Below, one piece after another: positions 57,989 to 64,000 of a DNA stretch of 64,000 nucleotides (position 1 is its first letter; each line of letters opens with the position of its first letter). Both the position numbers and the translations under genes were made by a program. The notes below the pieces were generated by a model, which made no database searches, was not told the origin of the DNA, and saw only the letters and a program-made list of their open reading frames with translations. The DNA is from Cladorrhinum sp. PSN259 (taxonomy: Eukaryota; Ascomycota; Sordariomycetes; Sordariales; Podosporaceae), in the NCBI GenBank assembly GCA_033725935.1, contig MU867063.1, positions 429,694 through 493,693 of the forward strand, in the 5' to 3' direction.

Positions 57989-59076
57989 TTTTTCTTTCAA
58001 GAATATGATCTTAAAGGAGGTGTTTGATATGGTGGTAATTTAGAGCAGAGTTTTTAATTATGTGATATGATTGTCTTGTCTGCTTCAAGAAAGTTGAGGG
58101 AGATTTGGTTAGGTTTGAGAGATGATTTATATAAAGATTTTTTTTGGCCAAATTCCTTCTGACTCACTTCGATAAACCAAATAGGAAGCTCCAAGAACGC
58201 TGGCACCAAGTGAGCCACGTTTTTGTATGTATCTCTCAGTCAATAGAGAGAGGGCTGGAGAATGAATCCCTGTGAGTTGTTCACGGATGACGGCGGGTTC
58301 CCTCGAACCACTCAGTTAATCGTTGTGGTGGAGTTCATATACACGAAGTGTAAGCTGGTATGAAAGAACTAATATTTTACTGGGGAAGGAATGAATGAAG
58401 GTTGGGTGGACAATGGCCGCTTGTTGGGATGATGATAACAAATATCCAGAGTCATATATATTTGCAAGTCAAATTTACCCAACATTCATTCTGTCCGACT
58501 GTTGACTTATTATTCCAAGACTCTGATGGTATGACATAACTGACCTGGCCGCCCAACGAATCGACAGTGCGTGCCCGAGACATTCGACACCCAGGGTCAT
58601 CATGGGGTTGATAATCCTCAGAAACATTGACCAATTGAAAAACAGAGATTCTACAACGTGGCGGTCACAAGATCAAACAGATCAAAACTTGGAATTGAAC
58701 CCCGCGCTGGTGGATGAAGAAGATGGACATTGGAATGAATACTATTCTATGGGCAGGGAAGTGATGACTACCTATGTACGCTCAGATGTCGAAAAATGTC
58801 ATTGGCTGAACATGTCCGAGACTTTGCTAGGCACTCATAGCACCCCACCTACCGTGGCTTGAATCCTCGCTTTTGATTTGCAGCGCAGCAACCCGCTGTA
58901 ACCGGTAGCTTGGGATGGCGTAACTGCCGCTAGACTTGACTTGAAAGTTGTAACTTGTCCCAAGTTTCACCTCGAAAAAAAAAAAGGGAACGTCGGGCCG
59001 GCCGCCTCAATTTTCAAGTCCAACACGTCCAGTCGACACTTATTCAACTCACGATAAATCAAAAGAGAGATTCGAG
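57989..59076. other. Divergent intergenic region
   Basis: 1.1 kb between the LOG-family gene (-) and the CLPTM1 gene (+). An 86-codon open frame at 58602-58862 has no recognisable features and I do not call it. Confidence 0.55.
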
Positions 59077-61121
59077 ATGCCGGAAGCAACGGCGGCGGCA
59101 GACGGTCAGCCTGCTGGCCAGGAGCAGCCGCAAGGCGTAAGTGAACTTTCTACCCAGTCGCGACAAACATGTGCTGATTGTAGACGTGACAGCAATCCAT
59201 GTTCTCCAAGATCCTCCAGGGTATCGCAATGTACATGGCGATGCAGTTCGTCATGAAGCAATTCACTGGCGGCGGACAGACTACGACGGCGACGGTTAAG
59301 GGCGCTGATGGGGAGGTTGTTCAGGTCGCGGCTCCCAAGCAAATCCCTCCATACCATGAACGACCTACACATTTGGATCAGGGCGCTATTTACAACCAAA
59401 TTCCACAGCTCGTCGCACCCATCTGGCCTGATGACAGCGCTGTTGACATTATCTTGACCATATCGCCCTCATTTGTTCCTACGCCGCTCAAGGATACCCC
59501 TCAAGAGTCCATAGTTTTCGAGGAGAAAAAGTATAGGATTGGGAACTGGAGTGATGCACGCACCGCGGAGGGAACTATCACGGTGCCTACTACCGTGCAG
59601 AAGAATGGAACTCTCTGGGGACATTTTTACATCGGACTCACCGGAGCACTCCTTGACCCTACACAGCGGAACTACGACCCAGCATCGGCCTATCATTTCG
59701 TCTACCCTCTCACTCAATACATTGCGAAAAAGAAGCAGGTCAAGACCCGGAATCTGCTGGCCGACAATTCTGAGACCGAGGAAGTCGTGGTGGAGGAGGT
59801 CCCGGAACAAACTGGTCCTACAATTGCCAATTATTACCACCCCAACATCTCGCTCTCTTTCGTCCCTGGTTCCGGAGTCATCAACCTTCCCCAGAGCCAC
59901 CCGGCAACGCGTCAGTTCATGCGTCTCGAAGCAACTGGCGCGAGAGATGGATCTGGCCAGAACTCGTGGTATTATCCCATCCTCTTCGTCAACACATTTT
60001 GGCAGCTCAAGACCCATATGACCGTCCTCAACGAGACTGTCAAGACTTTGCCCATTAGGGTTGATCTCAACAACATGGCTGACTGGAAGTTCAAGATCTT
60101 GTCCTCAATTGAGATGAGCTCCAAGGAACAAGCTCGCCAGGCTGCGTTTGGGGCCTCATTGCCAGGCGGGGGTGACGGCACCGAAATCGAGATGATCAAG
60201 GAAATCTTTATGGATACCAACCCCATCCTTCTTAGCATCACCATCGTCGTCAGCATTCTGCATATGATTCTTGAGACTCTTGCGTTTGGTTCCGACATTG
60301 CGCACTACCGCAAGAAGAAGGACAATGTCGGTATTTCTGTACGCTCCATCCTGGCCAACGTGTTTATGCAGACTATCATCTTCCTCTACTTGATCGACCA
60401 GTCCCAGAATACCAGCTGGATGATTCTCGGCACCCAAGGCGTTGGTATTCTTATCGAGTTGTGGAAGGTCACCACAGTTGTCAACATTCGTGTGCGCCCG
60501 GCACCGGGGTCGATTATTCCGTATCGCATCTCTTTCGAGGATAAGCACAAACTCAGCGCCACCGAGGAGAAGACCAAGGAGTACGACGAGATTGCCTTCA
60601 AGTACATGTACTGGGCTGGCGTTCCTCTCTTGATTGCTTACGCGGTCTATTCGCTTTTCTATGATTCACACAAGTCATGGTACTCTTATGTTATCACCAC
60701 CCTCGTCGGGTCAGTCTACGCCTACGGCTTCTTGATGATGGTGCCATCTCTCTACATCAACTACCGTCTGAAGTCGGTTGCCCACATGCCTGGAAAGGCT
60801 ATGATGTACAAGTTCCTCAACACCTTCATCGATGACTTGTTTGCTTTCACTATCAAGATGCCGTTCTTACATCGCCTTGCGACGTTCCGCGATGATATCA
60901 TCTTCTTTATTTATATCTACCAACGCTGGGCGTACAAGGTTGACTATACTCGTGTCAACGAGTTTGGTCAGGGCGGTGACGACGATGAGGTTGAGGAAAA
61001 GAAGGATGTGAAGGAGGCCCAGGCATTGCCCGCCAGTGGTTCTGCAGAGGAGACAGTTGGAAAGGCCGCAGCTAAGGCGACCGGTGCTGATGCAGCCGGT
61101 AAAGCCACGAAGCGGAAATAA
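59077..61121 (+). CDS. CLPTM1-family ER/Golgi membrane protein
   Basis: Exons are 59077-59136 and 59193-61121, giving 662 residues. The intron has donor GTAAGT and branch GCTGAT; the nearer TAG acceptor would bring an in-frame TGA, so the following GACAG at 59192 must be used. The first 350 residues form a luminal domain after one hydrophobic segment (IAMYMAMQFVMKQF), with GHFYIGLTGALLDP and YYHPNISLSFVP. About five helices follow: ILLSITIVVSILHMILETLA, ILANVFMQTIIFLYLID, MILGTQGVGILIELW, YWAGVPLLIAYAVYSLFY and YVITTLVGSVYAYGFLMMVP. The tail is Lys/Ala-rich. Human CLPTM1 acts in receptor traffic and CLPTM1L as a lipid scramblase; the fungal role is untested. Confidence 0.93.
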
Positions 61122-62034
61122 GGAGTTAGCACGTGCAAGCAAAATTTCGTTCTTGTTTATATTTGCAGGTTTATGGAACTCAAATATATAATTGGAGCCG
61201 AGGGCCTCACACACGTCTGGATCCAGTAAGGTCTCTTTAGTTCAGGGGCATATTTATCAATACGCGTATGTACATGTACATTATGTACAAAAGTCTCTTG
61301 CTAATTTGGGCCTCGTGAGATGATTTGGTTACTGGATCAGGGGCTTCAATGAGTGGAGGCAAATCCACAGTTGGCAGCATGTTCATTGTTATGAATGAGC
61401 ATCGTGATGGAGAGGTCAAAAATAAGTCTCAGCTCTGAAATACAGCGTATGCATTTTTGGGTATTTATCCATTACGCAACGTTTGAAACCCAATTCCGTA
61501 GGGCTGAACGACAGCTGGCTGTTCAGGCACGGCACGGCTGGTTCAGCAGCACGCGAGCAGGGATCTGGAGGGTTTCATCGGCACCATTCTTTTAAAAAAT
61601 GCCGGTCCGCTTCCGCTCGAGATTTCGGAGCCCGTAACCTAGCTAATCGAGGTGCTGTGCTGTTTCGTATCTTACTGGTCACTGTGCTGGTTGATGTTTG
61701 GCTCTGGGATAAGCAGGCGCTTGAAAGGAAAGGCAAAAGCTTGGTTTGTATTTTCTTGTTGGTTCAGATTCGGCAAGTTTGTTTCCGCAAAAACAGGGTC
61801 TCAGATGGCAACCCGACTCAGGAAACAACCGAGAACAACCACCACCCACCCCGCATTCCCATTGTTGAACAACCCCCGCAGGTGTTTTCTTGGGGGCAGC
61901 AGGGCGTTTGCCAATGGGTACGGGCTACAGCTTTCCGACCCTCGCGCCCCTATTTCACCGTTCCTCCTATATGTACTTGAAAACCCGTCGTTTCCTTCCA
62001 CATACCTAGCTACCTTATCCTTCCCACCCTTCAT
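61122..62034. other. Intergenic
   Basis: 0.9 kb after the CLPTM1 gene. No gene is supported; open frames lack recognisable features. Confidence 0.55.
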
Positions 62035-62340
62035 ATGAAGAGACAAGACGAAGATCCTTGGACCCTCGACCTTCTCCAGCCTCTTATCGCTTATCTTAGC
62101 GTCCGAGGCCGCCGATTCGAAGCGGCAGCTTCCCTGTTGGTGTCCGTCGCCAAGAGAACCTTATTCCCAAGGGCCCTCGTGTCTGAGAAGGACCCCATAA
62201 ATCGACATCACCGCTGGGTCCCCACGCAGTTCAACTGGCTGTTCCGAGAAATCGAGTTGCGACACCTGCTCCCGAGGCACATAGATCACGTTTCCAAGAT
62301 TTTCGACGAGCCCAGTGATCATATCAGCTCCTTCCGGTGA
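62035..62340 (+). CDS. Uncertain 101-codon ORF, possible first exon of the zinc-finger gene
   Basis: ATG 62035 opens a frame with coding-like codon use and a helical, positively charged composition (LLQPLIAYLSVRGRRFEAAA). It ends in TGA at 62340. A GT at 62337 and the AACAG at 62409 would join it in frame to the zinc-finger gene just downstream, giving CGG-TAT-CAA. The donor GTGAAC is weak and no CTRAC branch is visible, so this join is only possible. It may instead be a small separate gene or leader sequence. Confidence 0.35.
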   Translation: MKRQDEDPWTLDLLQPLIAYLSVRGRRFEAAASLLVSVAKRTLFPRALVSEKDPINRHHRWVPTQFNWLFREIELRHLLPRHIDHVSKIFDEPSDHISSFR

Positions 62341-62476
62341 ACCTACGCCCACAAGACAGATACCCAACGCTTCAGGTGTATAGTAATCAAGCTTGGCGCA
62401 AGCAAACAGGTATCAACCGTTTAACTGTGGAGAGGACTGCGCCGGGGGGGAACAAGAGAGGAGGGAAAGAAAAGAG

Positions 62477-63793
62477 ATGTTTAGTGCTGCCGGCGGCGCC
62501 AGCCGCAAGGGCAGCATTGGCAGCAGCAGCTTCGGCGATGGTAGCAGAGCTTCAGAAACGGTCGGCTCACTCCTGGCAGCCATTGCGAACGCCTTCAACG
62601 ATGCGCTGCGGATTCTCATGTACGCTGACAAGCGTCATTGGGGTCCAGACGAATTCGAGCAGACACGAGCGCTGGAGGACGCACTGGAGGATGCCAAGAA
62701 GGACTTTCAGGAGATGGCGCCGTTAGTACACGGGCAGTTTTACTATGAGAACGACAGGACGGGTTTGTTTTATTCTTTTTGTCTGTATGTTTGTTGTGTA
62801 TCGTATTTCCAGCTGACAATCTTTCTGTTTATTCCAGCCGAATCCATTCTGGAACTACAAACACTCCTCGAAAAAGTACACGAACACCACGACAGCCTCA
62901 AGAACTGGGCACGGCAGGGCGGCCCAATAAACCCAATATGGGTAAGAGATACAGCACAGCTAAAACGAGATCTGCACCTGGCTCAATGCCACGCGGCGCG
63001 GCGCATATTCGCCGCCGAGCAGGACGGACCCAGATGTTTAGGCGCATTCCAGGTCTACAGACAGCAAAAGCGCAATGAAGCAGAGCGCCTACGGCGTCAG
63101 CGCGAAAGGGAAGAGCTGCCGCCATGGCAACAGCAACACGAGCAATCAGTAGAAGATGCGGCAGCCCGAGAGAGGGGGGAATTACCAGGTGACCTGCGAC
63201 GGAGATCGAGCATGGAGGAACTAGTACCGCACTGCAACGCCGTTGGGCGGTTCCAGAGGTTAAGTGGTGACACGCAGGATGCGGCCTTTGTGTGCGATTT
63301 CTGCAATGGGTTTATTGTATGGCCGGATCTAAAGAGTATGCCCTCGGCTAGGACACCTCTACCGGCTTCCTCAGCAGCAGCGTTTACGGCGGGAGGGGGA
63401 GACGCGAAGAACAAGTCAATACCACCTCCAGAAAACAGCAAGACGATCAATAATGGGTACCCGCACTGGCAGGCGCCAGGGATAAGCGCGGAAACGGGGG
63501 AAGAAAAAGTCATAGTTTTTCCTCCGTTGGCAATAGCGAACCACATGGCTCCCGAACCGGGCGACTGGCAGGCCGGGTTGATGTGTCCTTACTGCGAGGA
63601 GGACACGTACTTGGACGAAGGGGAGGACAGCTCGGAAGTCAAGTACGTGCAGGACGAGATGGGGTTCCCGGACTTGGAGGCGTTCAGGGCGCACTTGGAG
63701 TGGTATCACACGGCCATGGCGGTGCCGCCTATATCGTCGCTGGTGACGAATGCCTTGCCGACTGCTGTGGCGGATACTTGTAGGATCATGTAA
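62477..63793 (+). CDS. C2H2-like zinc-finger protein, fungal-specific
   Basis: With ATG 62477, exons are 62477-62762 and 62838-63793, giving 413 residues. The 75-nt intron (donor GTTTGT, branch GCTGAC, acceptor TTCCAG) is in frame; left in, it adds a false hydrophobic segment. Removed, the join reads YENDRT-AESILELQTLLEK. The N-terminal half is helical and charged. Cysteine pairs CDFC near residue 250 and CPYC near 345 are followed by FRAHLEWYHT, which has the spacing of a degenerate C2H2 finger. I know similar fungal proteins annotated as zinc-finger domain proteins, without known function. A longer N-terminus through the open frame from 62035 is possible. Confidence 0.75.
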   Translation: MFSAAGGASRKGSIGSSSFGDGSRASETVGSLLAAIANAFNDALRILMYADKRHWGPDEFEQTRALEDALEDAKKDFQEMAPLVHGQFYYENDRTGLFYSFCLYVCCVSYFQLTIFLFIPAESILELQTLLEKVHEHHDSLKNWARQGGPINPIWVRDTAQLKRDLHLAQCHAARRIFAAEQDGPRCLGAFQVYRQQKRNEAERLRRQREREELPPWQQQHEQSVEDAAARERGELPGDLRRRSSMEELVPHCNAVGRFQRLSGDTQDAAFVCDFCNGFIVWPDLKSMPSARTPLPASSAAAFTAGGGDAKNKSIPPPENSKTINNGYPHWQAPGISAETGEEKVIVFPPLAIANHMAPEPGDWQAGLMCPYCEEDTYLDEGEDSSEVKYVQDEMGFPDLEAFRAHLEWYHTAMAVPPISSLVTNALPTAVADTCRIM

Positions 63794-63864
63794 TGACTGT
63801 CTTTTCTTTCAAGGAGGCCGGAGAGCATTTTCTATTTGTTTGAGGAGGGCGGTAGGCAGCCTGG

Positions 63865-63894
63865 TTTTTTTTTTTTTTTTTTTGGGGGGGGGGG
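63865..63894. repeat. T19-G11 homopolymer junction
   Basis: Nineteen T residues run into eleven G residues, in the 3' flank of the zinc-finger gene. Confidence 0.85.
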
Positions 63895-63960
63895 ACGGAT
63901 TGTCTAGAGCGGGATGCAGGCATGGTTTGAAGATTTTTATTTTCTGGCCTTTCGACATAC

Positions 63961-64000
63961 AGCAGCAGAAGAAGAAGAACAAGAAGAACAAGAAGAACAA
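63961..64000. repeat. AGA/ACA-rich short tandem repeat, cut by the window end
   Basis: AGC/AGA triplets pass into repeated AAGAAC-type units that reach the last base of the window. Confidence 0.75.

Noticed and set aside
58602..58862. 86-codon ORF in the LOG-CLPTM1 gap
   Set aside because: No recognisable domain, no splice partner and ordinary intergenic composition.

Overview
The window is nuclear DNA of a filamentous ascomycete (Pezizomycotina), most likely a sordariomycete close to Sordariales. The support is short spliceosomal introns (about 53-75 nt) with GTRNGT-type donors, CTGAC/CTGAT branch points and CAG/TAG acceptors, a HET-domain gene, a fused PabA-PabB enzyme, an ApsA/Num1-type cortical PH protein, and a MAPKK of the Ste7 type with filamentous-fungal sequence. 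I recognised no transposase, reverse transcriptase, rRNA or CRISPR. Genes stand alone with their own promoters; there are no operons and no obvious biosynthetic cluster.

Layout. 1-3.6 kb: a type II haloacid-dehalogenase-like gene (-) and a six-exon integral membrane protein (+), divergent. 3.6-9.5 kb: a gene-poor gap with one tRNA-like Pol III unit (4564-4684) and a long leader for the next gene. 9.5-13.8 kb: an ApsA/Num1-like nuclear-migration protein. 13.8-19.2 kb: an AT-rich, microsatellite-rich island holding a HET-domain gene and a 350-bp inverted-repeat-bounded element with internal 42-bp tandem repeats. 19.2-29 kb: an ArAE_2/FUSC-type membrane protein (-), a HAD hydrolase (+) and a Ste7-type MAPKK (-). 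29-41 kb: SPT6, an Osh3-type oxysterol-binding protein and a DUF2264 protein, all (+). 41-46 kb: phosphoserine aminotransferase (-) and a degenerate short-chain dehydrogenase (+). 46-57 kb: TRAPPII subunit Trs120 (+), p-aminobenzoate synthase (+), Vps55 (-) and proteasome subunit alpha6/Pre5 (+). 57-64 kb: a LOG-family protein (-), a CLPTM1-family membrane protein (+) and a C2H2-like zinc-finger protein (+).

Most genes are conserved housekeeping functions: transcription elongation, vesicle traffic (Trs120, Vps55, Osh3), folate and serine synthesis, and proteolysis. I rebuilt the exon structures by checking splice motifs, phase and protein continuity. Two introns are in frame (57 and 75 nt) and are invisible to a plain open-reading-frame scan. 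The accessory material worth a second look is the HET island with its inverted-repeat element, the SDR protein that has lost all its usual cofactor and catalytic motifs, and the tRNA-like unit with an irregular anticodon arm. I did not find a clearly new multi-gene system.
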